From positions 1-64,000 of the forward strand of contig NZ_PYAW01000005.1 in the NCBI RefSeq assembly GCF_003014755.1: a DNA stretch of 64,000 bases, in the 5' to 3' direction. Position numbers and translations under genes: made by a program. The DNA comes from Chitinophaga niastensis (GTDB lineage: Bacteria > Bacteroidota > Bacteroidia > Chitinophagales > Chitinophagaceae). Of this stretch, positions 1 through 9,800 are shown one piece after another (positions within the stretch are counted from its first letter, which is position 1; every line of letters begins with the position of its first letter). A model generated the notes under the pieces. The model worked only from the letters and a program-made list of their open reading frames with translations. It had not been told where the DNA came from and searched no databases.

Positions 1-491
1 TTGCCGCTTCGCCCGTTAAAATTATAGAGGTAGGTATCAGGCTCCAGGTCCAGGAAGTCATGACTTAAAGCATAGAGATGATTTGTATTCGATGTGCTGA
101 ATGTAGATGGTTTGGCATAAGGGTTATTCAGCATTCCCATGTTCATATCATCCGGTTTTCCTCTCACCATCTGCGTGATGCGGCCAGCGCCGTCTGCCAG
201 GCTAAAGCCTAATCCCACACAGCTGGACAGCTCTTCTACCTTTATCCCGCCCGTGCTGTTGTAGTTAAGCGTGACATTGGCAGATAGGGGGCCACTGGAA
301 ATGGTACAAAGAGGAAAACTAATTGGGATGGTACCTGTAAAAGTACCTATAGGTCGTTCCAGTACTTTAAACATAGACGCCGCATTAGGTGGTATGGGCC
401 TTGCTTTGGGTAAGTTTTGTTGATACTGGGCAAAACAAAAAGTGGTGATTATTATAAGTATCAAGGTTGTTGCAAGAAATTTCACCCGCAT
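1..491 (-). CDS. RHS-like giant surface protein, N-terminal part (cut by window edge)
   Basis: The reading frame runs on the minus strand from an ATG at 491 off the left edge, so only about 163 residues are visible. Residues 1-22 form a signal peptide (MRVKFLATTLILIIITTFCFA). The mature part has the opening typical of Bacteroidota RHS-like proteins: a PNAAS segment, then GTFTGTIPISFPL, then NYNSTGGIKVEE followed by VGLGFSLADGAGRITQMVRG and PDD. In this family these segments precede long YD-repeat regions and a variable C-terminal toxin or adhesion domain, none of which is visible here. It is the last gene of an apparent three-gene unit with the two genes to its right, about 33 bp after the previous stop. 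The assignment rests on the N-terminal pattern; the effector end is unknown. Confidence 0.8.
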   Translation of the reverse strand, partial: MRVKFLATTLILIIITTFCFAQYQQNLPKARPIPPNAASMFKVLERPIGTFTGTIPISFPLCTISSGPLSANVTLNYNSTGGIKVEELSSCVGLGFSLADGAGRITQMVRGKPDDMNMGMLNNPYAKPSTFSTSNTNHLYALSHDFLDLEPDTYLYNFNGRSG

Positions 492-524
492 ACGATCTGT
501 TTTAATAGTTTTTTGATTGCTTTT

Positions 525-1382
525 TTATTTTGTCAGTGCGTCCATCTTCTTCTCCTGCAACGCCATCCTCTTATTCAGTTCTATGATATAGAGTGTCAGC
601 TCTTCAACTTTCTGTAACAACTGTTTATTCATCTCTCCCAGATCTAATCCATCCTCTTTTACTTGTTGTGCAGAAGGAATATCTGGTAAGTGATTATTCT
701 TCTGAATAAAGTTTTCTACGTATTGTAAAGAAGGCAATTCATAATTTGATTGAAATACGAAATCAGCCCAGGTAATCTGTTCTACTTTAACCCGGCGCGC
801 TCCTATAATACCATTCACTGCTAACTTATATCCGTTGGTGGTGTTTGTTCCTATGCCTACATTTCCGCCACCGTTTACCATTAGAATATTCCCGGAAGAA
901 ACGGAGTTAATGAACATCGCATTATTCGAACCCGGATTGGTTTCCAGCACCAGGTATCCCTCATTGCTGCCTCTGATCTTCCCGCCGGCATTTCCACCAA
1001 AATAGGTCCAGTCATTATAGGCATTGCCTAATATTGCTGCAGCCCTGTCCCCGTTTGGCAAGATGCTCACCTGTGTCACATGCAGACCTGCCGAAGGAGA
1101 AGTTGTTCCTATTCCCACATTACCCAAAGAAGTGATGTTCATCACATCCGTCCAGGTAGCCGAATTATTCCTTGCGGCAATCCGGAGATCGGTCCTTCCC
1201 CCCGGGTCATATGAATAAATCTTATGACCAAAACCAGTTCCAAAGGTAGAAGTGGTCCATATAATACTTTTATTGCCACCCACCCTTGCTGTCAAAGTAT
1301 CAAACACTATATTCTGCGCTATGGTGGAAGAGGTAAACATGCAGAAGAAAACAGGGATTAATTGTAAGATTTTTCTCTTCAT
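525..1382 (-). CDS. Secreted tail-fibre-like protein with C-terminal coiled coil
   Basis: A 285-residue protein with a signal peptide (MKRKILQLIPVFFCMFTSST, cleaved before AQN). The body contains two GNVGIGT repeats (around residues 88 and 175), the repeat seen in Bacteroidota tail-fibre-like surface proteins. The end reads SLQYVENFIQKNNHLPDIPSA followed by a leucine-rich helix (LLQKVEELTLYIIELNKRM), a conserved C-terminal module in Bacteroidota that resembles the intramolecular-chaperone or anchor part of phage tail fibres. The gene lies between a coiled-coil secreted protein and the RHS-like gene, on the same strand with gaps of about 31 and 33 bp, so co-transcription is likely. The role may be adhesion or presentation of the RHS product. 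That role is inferred; the family pattern is clear. Confidence 0.72.
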   Translation of the reverse strand: MKRKILQLIPVFFCMFTSSTIAQNIVFDTLTARVGGNKSIIWTTSTFGTGFGHKIYSYDPGGRTDLRIAARNNSATWTDVMNITSLGNVGIGTTSPSAGLHVTQVSILPNGDRAAAILGNAYNDWTYFGGNAGGKIRGSNEGYLVLETNPGSNNAMFINSVSSGNILMVNGGGNVGIGTNTTNGYKLAVNGIIGARRVKVEQITWADFVFQSNYELPSLQYVENFIQKNNHLPDIPSAQQVKEDGLDLGEMNKQLLQKVEELTLYIIELNKRMALQEKKMDALTK

Positions 1383-1413
1383 AACTATTTATAGGTTTTT
1401 AATTTTTTAATTA

Positions 1414-2832
1414 TCAAAAAGTATAGCCCGTCCTTAGCTTTATAGGATCTGTTCTCGGTATATGCTCATTGTATAAAAAATCAAACAGCAAAATGATACT
1501 GCCTTTCATCTTACTATTGATTTTATACTTTTTACTGACCCCTATCAACCCGCTCTGCGTCCACTGTTGTCCACCTCCATTCGGTAGCGTTACATAATTG
1601 GGCTGATAGTTTTGTTCATAACCGCCGTTAAGAAAAAAGGTGCCCTTCAGCTTCCAGTCTATAAAAGAGCGTATACCTACACCCTGATTAGAAAACCGAA
1701 CATTATCGAAACCTGTTCCCATGCCCAGCTTGTAGGAGAGCCCCAACCCGGTACTCCCGTTTTTGTGGAATTTATAAGCTACCTGTCCTGCCAGGTCTCC
1801 GGTGGTAGGGAAAAATTTATTACTACGCTGAAACTGGATATTACTCCCAAACTCCAGCCGTTGCAGAAAACGTTTTGTCTTCATGGCATCAGGCTTAAAG
1901 TTGGGCATCTCTCCGGCATTATCGAGATCGGGGAACTTACTTTTCAACTCATCCATCTTACCACAGGCTTCCGACATTTGCTGACTCACTGCTGCACCAG
2001 CATTAGGACCGGTACCAATGCGTTGCTGTATAAGTTGTTCTACCTGACTACGTGTTTGTAATCCTTCCAGGCTTTGAGCGGAAGCTGCAGCACCCTGTAT
2101 ATTAAATAAGCTGGCCAGTTGAGAATGTTGTTGCATAAAATCATTAAAGGCAGGGACTTTCTTAATCAGCTCCATTGCTTTCTGCTCCGCTTTCTTCTTA
2201 TCTTTAAATACCTCTTTATATTCTTTCAGTTGCTGAGCATAGTAATAAGCTTCCTTATTCATTTTCTGCAGATCTTTGGAGAAACCGGTGTATTGTTTTA
2301 GCTGTTCATTCAGTAATTGTTTCCGTTCCCGTATATATGCTTTGATCTCCTCCGCTTGTTGTAGCTTATCTTTCAACTGCTCCACCGACTGAAGCGAACC
2401 ATTTAATTTATCAGTAACTCCTTTTGATTGATTCAATAAATTTTTGGATTGTTTTAAGAAAGCAAGTGAATTTTGAAGGCTGTCCAGGTAAGGGGCGCCT
2501 GTCTGTAAAGGCCTGGACAGCTTGCCCAGCTTACCTTGCATGCGGGACTTCATGTTACCTAAAGAGTCAATGGAATTAACGAAAAGGTGCTGTGCTTTGA
2601 GGGAATCAATACGTGCCAATTTATTTTTCAGCTGTTCTTCTTCTTTCATAAAACGAAGCAGCACCTTATCCGTTCTTTTGGTGACCTGCTTCTCTAACTT
2701 TTCTGATTTCTTTTTAACCTGGGAGAGATATTTGACCGGGATTTTTCTAATCATAGCAGCTGCACTATCTTGCGCATGAACATCGAATAGTAGCAGCAAG
2801 TGAAAAAATACAAGTAAATAAAGAGATTTCAT
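1414..2832 (-). CDS. Secreted coiled-coil protein with putative outer-membrane barrel end
   Basis: I start this gene at the ATG at 2832, where a signal peptide begins (MKSLYLLVFFHLLLLFDVHA, then QDS). An upstream in-frame ATG at 2886 would put 18 extra residues before the hydrophobic stretch. Of about 472 residues, roughly 20-320 are charged and heptad-like (LEKQVTKRTDKVLL, LKDKLQQAEEIKAY), predicting long coiled coils in the periplasm. The last 150 residues are aromatic and alternate in a way typical of an outer-membrane beta barrel (FGSNIQFQRSNKFF, GLGLSYKLGMG), ending in Phe (TGYTF). It is the first gene of the unit leading to the RHS-like protein. I do not recognise a named family. An envelope-spanning role for the RHS partner is an inference. 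Confidence 0.65.
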   Translation of the reverse strand: MKSLYLLVFFHLLLLFDVHAQDSAAAMIRKIPVKYLSQVKKKSEKLEKQVTKRTDKVLLRFMKEEEQLKNKLARIDSLKAQHLFVNSIDSLGNMKSRMQGKLGKLSRPLQTGAPYLDSLQNSLAFLKQSKNLLNQSKGVTDKLNGSLQSVEQLKDKLQQAEEIKAYIRERKQLLNEQLKQYTGFSKDLQKMNKEAYYYAQQLKEYKEVFKDKKKAEQKAMELIKKVPAFNDFMQQHSQLASLFNIQGAAASAQSLEGLQTRSQVEQLIQQRIGTGPNAGAAVSQQMSEACGKMDELKSKFPDLDNAGEMPNFKPDAMKTKRFLQRLEFGSNIQFQRSNKFFPTTGDLAGQVAYKFHKNGSTGLGLSYKLGMGTGFDNVRFSNQGVGIRSFIDWKLKGTFFLNGGYEQNYQPNYVTLPNGGGQQWTQSGLIGVSKKYKINSKMKGSIILLFDFLYNEHIPRTDPIKLRTGYTF

Positions 2833-3894
2833 ACGATCAATAACTTCAGGGTAAAAGGGGAAACTGAGCCTGTCTAAATTCCACAATTATTACATGCAGA
2901 AAATGCCGATCTATTTATCTATGAATTCTAAATGGAGTATTTGATTCGATTTTTGCTTATGCTAAATCTTGGTCAACTGATATGCTGCCATCATAGCTAA
3001 TTTGGGGTTTTACTGCATCCAGATAAAATAACTTTCCGCTAAATATTAGTGGATGATTTTTTCTTCCTGGCTTCTTTCTGCCAATTAAGAAATTTTACTT
3101 TTCAGATATGATAGTGGATACCAGGTGTATCCTGATTCTGGAAAATGGTTGAATGGCCTGGATTCTTGTTATTCTAATAGCTTCCAAAGGCACAACACAG
3201 AATATAACAGGTCCCTGGCTAATAGGAATCCATTTAGCTTTTCGGAAAAAATAATACCAGAAAATAAACTATTAAAATTGATTTGTGATTTGTTTGAGGC
3301 CTTTGTAAAACAAACTAAAGCTAAGGTATCGTTATTTTCCTGTCAGATTGTAAACCGATTGTAAATGCGTATAAAAACAGAAACAGATGCGTATAAACAC
3401 GGTACTACTAAATAATACCATCATAAACTCCTTTATTATTTTTTCAATACAAATTAATAAGATCTCCCCCGAAAATCCCTCTCCCCATTTCTGCTGGTTT
3501 AAGATAAGAATGGCAGAATATTCCCAAACCCAGCATAAGCTGATATCAGCCCAATCAATTTCTTGGATCTAGGGGGAGAATTTTTCTTCATGCCAACAAA
3601 CATGTTTCATTTATGGATCCATATAAAATAATCGGGCTACAATAAAGCAACATACCGGTAAGATTTTTTTGAATTTCGGATGCCAATGGTTTTCTCCTAC
3701 TAAATTGAGCTTTCTTTTCTTTTTTGTCAATAAGGGATTGACCGTAATTTGGTAGGGGGAAAGCCCTATTTTTAGAAGGGGCCTGGCATTTTATAAGTGG
3801 GAATGGGTTGATCTTTTATTTTATTGTAATATATTCGATTTTAAAAGGCCCGGATGATCTGCTATATTATCCATGCCCAAATTGTAAATTAATT
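2833..3894. other. Intergenic region, no supported gene
   Basis: About 1 kb between divergent genes. Short open frames occur but have no signal peptide, motif or coherent composition. A direct repeat of atgcgtataaa occurs twice near 3365-3400. Promoters for both flanking genes must lie here, but I did not find a clear TAnnTTTG element. Confidence 0.5.
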
Positions 3895-4704
3895 ATGCAT
3901 CAATCAAAAAAGGTGGTTCTCATAACAGGTGCTTCCAGCGGCCTGGGATTAGCGGTCGCTTCTTACTTATGGACCAATGGCTATATAGTGTACGGAGCAT
4001 CCCGAAGTATCCAGGGGGATAAATACCCCTTTCACACGCTTCAAATGGATGTTGCCCAGGAAGCCAGTATTGAAACGGCAGTAGGGGCTATAATCCAGGA
4101 GCAGGGACACATAGATGTTTTGATCAATAATGCAGGATTAGGACTTATTGGTCCCTCGGAATATTTATCCCTTAGTGATGTTGCAAAGGTCATGGATGTA
4201 AATGTTTTGGGAGCCTTACGTAGCATCCAGGCGGTATTACCGCAGATGAGGAGCCAAAAATCCGGCCTTATTATTAATATTAGCTCTATAGCTTCAGAAA
4301 ACGGATTGCCTTATAGAGCCGCCTATAGCGCCAGTAAGGCCAGCTTGGACCGGATCACAGAAGCATTACGAGCAGAACTGGCTTCCTTTGGTGTACAAGC
4401 CTGCTATATACAACCCGGTGGTTTTAATACGGAGATAAACGACAACCGAATGGTCACACTCCTTAAAGGAGATGCCTATAAAGGAAGCTGGGAAAGATGC
4501 CACCGGATAATTAAGGATAGTGTAAGTCTTGGATTATCTCCTGCTATGTTAGGACCTGCAGTAGAAAAGATCATTGAAAGCAAAAGAGTGAAACGATGCT
4601 ATAGGATAGGGAAACCTTTAGAAAAACTGTCAGTAGTCCTTAAAAAATTGCTCCCGGATCATATTTATGATAAGATGATCCGGAAACACTTTGAGATATA
4701 CTAG
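3895..4704 (+). CDS. Short-chain dehydrogenase/reductase
   Basis: A 269-residue classical SDR oxidoreductase. The cofactor motif TGASSGLG is at about residues 11-18, NNAG is near 80, the catalytic Ser lies in INISSIAS, and the catalytic YSASK is near 148-152. The ATG at 3895 is chosen because the Rossmann fold begins nine residues later, whereas the ATG at 3808 would add 29 residues of unrelated sequence. The length is usual for a classical SDR. The substrate cannot be told from sequence. The PGGFNTEIN segment after the active site resembles SDRs annotated as acting on lipids or steroids, a weak hint. Its 3' end overlaps the convergent kinase gene by 4 bp. Confidence 0.85.
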   Translation: MHQSKKVVLITGASSGLGLAVASYLWTNGYIVYGASRSIQGDKYPFHTLQMDVAQEASIETAVGAIIQEQGHIDVLINNAGLGLIGPSEYLSLSDVAKVMDVNVLGALRSIQAVLPQMRSQKSGLIINISSIASENGLPYRAAYSASKASLDRITEALRAELASFGVQACYIQPGGFNTEINDNRMVTLLKGDAYKGSWERCHRIIKDSVSLGLSPAMLGPAVEKIIESKRVKRCYRIGKPLEKLSVVLKKLLPDHIYDKMIRKHFEIY

Positions 4705-6893
4705 GTATCCAGTTTAAGGAGCAATTGCGTTTTATTGGTAACTTTTATTTTCAAAAAAATATTTTGGATGTGTTTATCGATCGTTTTTTCACTTAAACAC
4801 AGGTTTTCTGCGATCTGTTTATAGGTGATCCCTTGCCGGACTAATTGTATGATCTCAATTTCCCGACCAGACAAATTGAATATTTTATGATTTTGTACCC
4901 TTTTGGACACAATATCCTCCTGCATTTTATCCCGGGACCCCATTTTATTAAGGGCATGTATCATGGTATTGATCATAGTCGTTTTTTGATGATCTCTATT
5001 TTCCAAAATGGAGGAAACCTTCTGCAATAGTTCAATCGTTGAAAATGGCTTTTGTATATAGTCAACAGCACCCAGCTCTAATCCAATTAACTTGTCACCA
5101 GGGGTCGACTTAGCAGTAAGGAAAATAAATGGGATATGTCGCCATTCGGGAATTTCTGAGAGTACCGATGCAAATTTGAATCCGTCCATTTTATCCATCA
5201 TCACATCTGAAACAATCAAATCCGGATATGCGGCATAGCTTTTTAATTTGGCAAGGGCTTCGGTTCCATTCAACGCCAGCACAACATTATAGGTATCAAC
5301 AAGTTTAGAAAAAAGATAATGGATCATTGCCCTGTTATCTTCAATGATCAGGATGGTTTTTAATTGATCATTGTAATCAGTGTCAATTAGTTCCGTTATT
5401 TCTATTTCCAGCCCTGAGTAATTAGGAACAGAGTATGTACTTAAACTATCCTCCTTTTCGCCCGGAATATACCTATTCAATACTATTGTCATTATGGTAC
5501 CATGCTCCTCATCCGGGTTATTGTCCGTACTGATCTGACCTTTAAGGTCATCCACTGTTTTCTTTACAATGGGTAAGCCAAGGCCCATTCCCTGAAAGCC
5601 TCCTTTCAATGAATTAATCTGGTAATAGGGTTCAAATATTTTGACACGTAACCCTTCATGGATACCAATTCCATTATCTTTCACAATGAAATAGATCCCG
5701 GTACCATCTGTTGCTAATGTAACCCTGATTTTTCCGGGGGAACACGTAAACTTGATGGCATTTTCAATCACATTGATCACTATCGCATTGATGGCATCAG
5801 GATCCGCTTTGATCCATACATCTTCTTCTATTTCCGCTAGTAATACCAGATTTTTTTTATTACAATACGACTTAAATAAAATAAGGTTATCAGAAAGTAC
5901 CTGGCTGAAATCCGTCAACTGTGCATGATCATAGATAATAAAACCTTTATTATATCTTTCCAGCTCAAACAGATTACTGATATTCCTGTTTAATTTGTCG
6001 ATACTGTTTTTTACGATTGTCAATTCCTTCTTGTGCCCATATTTGGCAATATATTCTTCTAAATAATTATTGATTAACGTGATGGGTGTTTTGGTTTCAT
6101 GCACCAGGTTTACGAATGTATTGGTTCTTTGTTCATTGGAAGCTTCCAGTTGGGCTGTCCGCTCCCTTACTTTTTCTGAGAGCGTCCTGTTGGATTCCTG
6201 CAACAGATTATATTCTCTCCTGGATTTCCTTACTAATTGCCGCATGAAGAAGGCATTCAATACTAAGAAAAAAACATTGCTAAATAGACCTACTATCCAT
6301 TTAGGGGCACCAGCAAAGGCTCCGACCAGGGGTTGGGTACACCAGAATATTATGGCCAGGAAAATATATAGACGCTCACGGGTGATGATACGATTGTTGT
6401 CCTCTTTGTATTCCATAAAGATCCATTTACCGGTGGCATATAATGCTGTAATAGCATACAATCCAGGAATGATAAACACGTACCTCCTGGTTAAGAGTAA
6501 ATTTTCAGATATTGGATAGTATATAAAGAAAAAAGTTAGCGTCGGGATCAGTACGAACAACCATCCATACCAGCCGTGGAAGCCGGTACGGTCTCCTTTA
6601 AAGTTCATCGTTTTATAAGCATAAAAAGGAATGTATGCTGTTACAAAATAGCCGGTACTTTCTGAAATGATCCCCTGGGTTATATAGGGAAGGGGAATAT
6701 GGGGATCAGGTAACATGAAGAGTGTTTCATCAAAATTATACAGGATTAATAATCCTATTAATAGGGTATGCCATAACCTGCCCTTTTCATGGGGCCTTGC
6801 AAAATATAATATGGATTGATGAACGAATATGGCAATTTCAAGAATGATAAGGACCAGAATTACCAGATTAACAGAAATGGGTAAATGGATCAT
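4701..6893 (-). CDS. Membrane hybrid histidine kinase with receiver and LuxR-type DNA-binding domain
   Basis: About 730 residues that combine a whole two-component pathway. Residues 1-225 hold around seven hydrophobic segments forming a sensory membrane domain. A short coiled linker (KVRERTAQLEASNEQ) leads to HisKA with the phospho-acceptor in VNLVHETKTP (about H265). The ATPase domain shows the N box INVIENAIKFT, G1 VKDNGIGI and G2 GMGLGLPIV. A receiver domain follows with its phospho-Asp in LIVSDVMMD (about D563). The C terminus is a LuxR/GerE helix-turn-helix (LSGREIEIIQLV, LSEKTIDKHIQNIF). I start at 6893, 23 bp after the upstream gene's stop; the ATG at 6953 would overlap that gene by 37 bp. 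The DNA-binding output is tethered to the membrane. The signal is unknown. Confidence 0.87.
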   Translation of the reverse strand: MIHLPISVNLVILVLIILEIAIFVHQSILYFARPHEKGRLWHTLLIGLLILYNFDETLFMLPDPHIPLPYITQGIISESTGYFVTAYIPFYAYKTMNFKGDRTGFHGWYGWLFVLIPTLTFFFIYYPISENLLLTRRYVFIIPGLYAITALYATGKWIFMEYKEDNNRIITRERLYIFLAIIFWCTQPLVGAFAGAPKWIVGLFSNVFFLVLNAFFMRQLVRKSRREYNLLQESNRTLSEKVRERTAQLEASNEQRTNTFVNLVHETKTPITLINNYLEEYIAKYGHKKELTIVKNSIDKLNRNISNLFELERYNKGFIIYDHAQLTDFSQVLSDNLILFKSYCNKKNLVLLAEIEEDVWIKADPDAINAIVINVIENAIKFTCSPGKIRVTLATDGTGIYFIVKDNGIGIHEGLRVKIFEPYYQINSLKGGFQGMGLGLPIVKKTVDDLKGQISTDNNPDEEHGTIMTIVLNRYIPGEKEDSLSTYSVPNYSGLEIEITELIDTDYNDQLKTILIIEDNRAMIHYLFSKLVDTYNVVLALNGTEALAKLKSYAAYPDLIVSDVMMDKMDGFKFASVLSEIPEWRHIPFIFLTAKSTPGDKLIGLELGAVDYIQKPFSTIELLQKVSSILENRDHQKTTMINTMIHALNKMGSRDKMQEDIVSKRVQNHKIFNLSGREIEIIQLVRQGITYKQIAENLCLSEKTIDKHIQNIFLKIKVTNKTQLLLKLDT

Positions 6894-6916
6894 GGGGTAC
6901 TCTTTTAAGGTTGCGC

Positions 6917-7501
6917 CTATTCTTTTCCGGGTGCTATTTTCATGCAAGACCATTTCCTGTCCTCATGTATCAGCTCCTTATAAATAGAAAATCCCAACTT
7001 TTGATACCAGCTGGTATTTTGCTCCATCCTGGATTCCACACAAAGGATTCGATTTTTTGCCTCGGCATCGCCAATAAGGTCTTTCATTAAAGCTCCACCA
7101 ATACCCTTTCCTGCATGTAAAGGATCAGTGGCCAGGTACCATAAATGATAAATAGGCCCTGTTGGATGCGCTTTTCTGACAGCATTTTCCCTGGAAAGCG
7201 CCTTAAGAGATTTTGAAAATCCACTGATCGTAAACAGGAACTGTATGTCCCAGCCTATAGTCTTTAAAGTGGTCCTTTTCTTTTCCGGAAAGAGTATCAA
7301 AGCCACGGCCTGTTTGTCATCGGATAAATAAACTTTGCCAAATTGCTTACACAAGAAAAATGAATATTTCATTAGTTTATGAAGCCTGGCGTTCCTGTTT
7401 TTATCCTGCATGATCGTTTCATTGATCGTTTCATTTTTATCATAAGCCTTAGTAAGAATTTCTATTACAAGTGATCGATCGGTATAATCCGCTTTTATCA
7501 T
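6917..7501 (-). CDS. GNAT-family N-acetyltransferase
   Basis: A 194-residue member of the GNAT fold, which transfers an acetyl group from acetyl-CoA to an amine. The acetyl-CoA motif A is visible as YLATDPLHAGKGIGGALM (the xxGKGxGG pattern), followed by the C-terminal strand WYQKLGFSIYKE. I start at the ATG at 7501 (MIKADYTDRSLVIEILTKAYD) because that matches the N-terminal edge of this Bacteroidota subgroup; the longer frame to 7600 adds 33 poorly conserved residues. It ends 23 bp before the kinase gene on the same strand and is probably co-transcribed with it. The substrate is unknown. Confidence 0.8.
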   Translation of the reverse strand: MIKADYTDRSLVIEILTKAYDKNETINETIMQDKNRNARLHKLMKYSFFLCKQFGKVYLSDDKQAVALILFPEKKRTTLKTIGWDIQFLFTISGFSKSLKALSRENAVRKAHPTGPIYHLWYLATDPLHAGKGIGGALMKDLIGDAEAKNRILCVESRMEQNTSWYQKLGFSIYKELIHEDRKWSCMKIAPGKE

Positions 7502-8345
7502 GGGTTCAACTATTTTATTAGGAGGGTATTGGGGTTCATGGATAATTATTTTATCAATTACAAGATAAGGATAAAAATAAAGCAAATGGCAATCTGCCAT
7601 TAAGAGTGAAAGGAAAGTGTGATCAGCCTGTAGAATTAAATTTTACCTGGCAAACCAGAATTAATCTATGGCTAAATTGTTGATTTGGAAATGTGGCAGG
7701 CCTAAATTTCTGCACGAATTTAATGAACAATTGGGTTGCAATAAATTTGGAATGTGTGCAAGTTTATTATTTACTTCAATAAGGCATAATACACTATCCA
7801 ATACCCTGGAATAAATCCTGGTCATTCTATCGTACGCTATTATACGTTATTGATTTTACAAAAATGCCGTTTGTTCCAAGCCTTTTTGACTTAGATCGTA
7901 GAAAACATTATTATACAAAGAGATAGGATAGAGGCAGGAAACATTAAAATCATCGAATGACACATACATTAAAGACTAAACATTGCACCATCTGTTAATT
8001 TCCCAAAAACGTTAACTATATGACTTTATTAGAACTCATAGAATGTAAACCTCCAACCAGCCCCATAATTTCATAATCTAATTTTGACTCGATAGGAGCA
8101 ATTCCCATATTCTGCTTTGCATTCCTTAATCAATCATTCCATTCATTTTCAAAAACACCATTCATTTTATTCAAAGCAGGAATTTCTCGTATGAATCGAA
8201 AAATCACTACTGGACTATTCGAAAAAATAATACCTTTAAATATCCTTTTTCTGGTACCCCTAATTCGATAAGCTCCAAAATTCTGTTTCAAACGCCAAAA
8301 ATAGGCTTCTCAAAATAATTTCCTTACCTAACTAAATCTAGTCGT
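7502..8345. other. AT-rich intergenic region, no supported gene
   Basis: More than 800 bp of AT-rich DNA between divergent genes. I found no open frame with recognisable protein sequence and no strong inverted repeat. A taaatttg sequence near 7744 fits the Bacteroidota -7 element but has no partner box at the right distance and no gene close downstream. Confidence 0.4.
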
Positions 8346-9389
8346 ATGATTAAGCACTGTATCATTTTGATGGCGATGATTTTGCCACTATTGGCTCTTG
8401 GCCAAACCTCAATGAACCTAAACCTTAAAACAAGACCGGATGTTTCCCAAAAGAAGATGCTGGATTTAAAGCAAAAAATAAAGGAAAATGAAGAATCGCT
8501 CAACTTCTATAATGCATACCGGAACGCAGTAAATCAGCTATCACTCAATGAGAAAGCAGCCGCCGATTCCATAAGTAATGAACAAAAGACGGATTCTATT
8601 TTGAAAAAAGAAAAGGAAAAAATAACTGGCGAAAATACAAGACTTCAATTGGAAGTTGAAAAAATATCCAACTTGAATACTCAGGCGAAAGACTCGCTTC
8701 ATATTAAGAGCCTGTCTACCTTTGGCCTTTATGGAATTGGGAATACCAACACTTCAACCTTTAACAACTTAAACGCTTCAGGTAAACTGAGTGGTTTTAT
8801 ACGCCCTCTTAAGCATGACAACCAATTTTTAACGCTAAACTTCGCTTACAATATAAATGCAAGTAATTCCGATAGCTTGTTGGCAAGTACATTTTTGTTT
8901 TCAGATGTTGGACAAAACTCCTTCTATATTAATGGCACATATGGCATTAAATTAAATTGGTCAGAAGGAGAAGACATTTACTTATGCTCTCCCCTGCTGG
9001 AATTCTCCTATAAGAACATCAAAGGTAGGAATACAGATTCTACAAGAAATTTCTATACTATCAACTTAACAGTAGGTTGTACCCTTCAATATTTGCTGAT
9101 TGATGGTAATGATAAAATTTCCCTTGCGCTCACTGGGTACTATGCCAATATAAATGTTCCCTCTCAAAGTGAAAAGGACTACAAATACCTATTCAAAGCA
9201 CAGGACGTTAAGGATTTGAGTAATTCGATTAGTTGTTGGGGCTTTAAAATAGCGTTCCAATACAATTATTTTCAAATTTTTTCAGATTGTAGATGGGTGG
9301 TAACAGATCCTAAAAAGTTGCCTGAAAGCATGGGAGGATTCCATCCCAATATTGGCGTGACTTTCAATGCTCAAATTTTTGAGCGATAA
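8346..9389 (+). CDS. Secreted protein of unknown function with coiled coil and beta-rich body
   Basis: A 347-residue protein with a clear signal peptide (MIKHCIILMAMILPLLALG, then QTS). Residues about 30-110 are charged and helical (LDLKQKIKENEESL, LKKEKEKITGENTRLQLEVEKI), predicting a coiled coil. The remaining 230 residues alternate polar and hydrophobic and contain many aromatic residues, as in an outer-membrane barrel. I do not recognise a family. The gene stands alone on the plus strand, and the remnant of a trypsin-like protease follows it. The architecture (coiled coil plus possible barrel) parallels the secreted protein at the left end of the window, though I see no sequence similarity. 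Confidence 0.6.
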   Translation: MIKHCIILMAMILPLLALGQTSMNLNLKTRPDVSQKKMLDLKQKIKENEESLNFYNAYRNAVNQLSLNEKAAADSISNEQKTDSILKKEKEKITGENTRLQLEVEKISNLNTQAKDSLHIKSLSTFGLYGIGNTNTSTFNNLNASGKLSGFIRPLKHDNQFLTLNFAYNINASNSDSLLASTFLFSDVGQNSFYINGTYGIKLNWSEGEDIYLCSPLLEFSYKNIKGRNTDSTRNFYTINLTVGCTLQYLLIDGNDKISLALTGYYANINVPSQSEKDYKYLFKAQDVKDLSNSISCWGFKIAFQYNYFQIFSDCRWVVTDPKKLPESMGGFHPNIGVTFNAQIFER

Positions 9390-9499
9390 TATTTTTATTA
9401 AGCACTTTAGGTTTCCCCAAGCCTTCAAATGGCTGTCGCATTGTGTCTTTTAATAATTCATTAATCTTTTTCAGGATTCTTCGATCCGTTTACAATACA

Positions 9500-9800
9500 A
9501 CAGAAAAGAAAGTTGCAAAAGTAGGTGGACCAGCTGGGCATGGCTGTATGGACCTCGCAACTAAAGATTCTATTTGGGTATAGAATGAAAAGGGATCTAT
9601 GTCTATACTTTAAAGAAGAGCGTGGCTGCCTTCTCACAAGATTGAAAGTAAAAAATTCCTAATTGATTGCAATATTTATCCTGGAAATAGCGGGGGACCT
9701 GTTTTTAGCTTCCCTTTCTAGGAACTATGAAAACGGCTAAAGGTACTGGCATTTTAAAAGAAAAATTATTGGGAATTGTTACTCAAAGAAGATTAATTAA
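9500..9800 (+). pseudogene. Trypsin-like serine protease remnant
   Basis: Plus-strand translation around 9663-9720 gives IDCNIYPGNSGGPVFSFPF then a stop. GNSGGP surrounds the nucleophilic serine of S1/HtrA-type trypsin-like proteases. After the stop and a frame change, 9740-9800 reads KGTGILKEKLLGIVTQRRL, which fits the strand following the active site in this fold. Upstream, around 9520-9575, frames with stops include HGCMDLATKD. No frame is open throughout, so this is a decayed gene. The boundaries are approximate. I infer the family from the GNSGGP signature and the downstream LGIVTQ strand. Confidence 0.6.

Noticed and set aside
3125..3364. 79-codon open frame in the left intergenic region
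   Set aside because: No motif, signal peptide or natural composition, and no neighbouring gene that would explain it.
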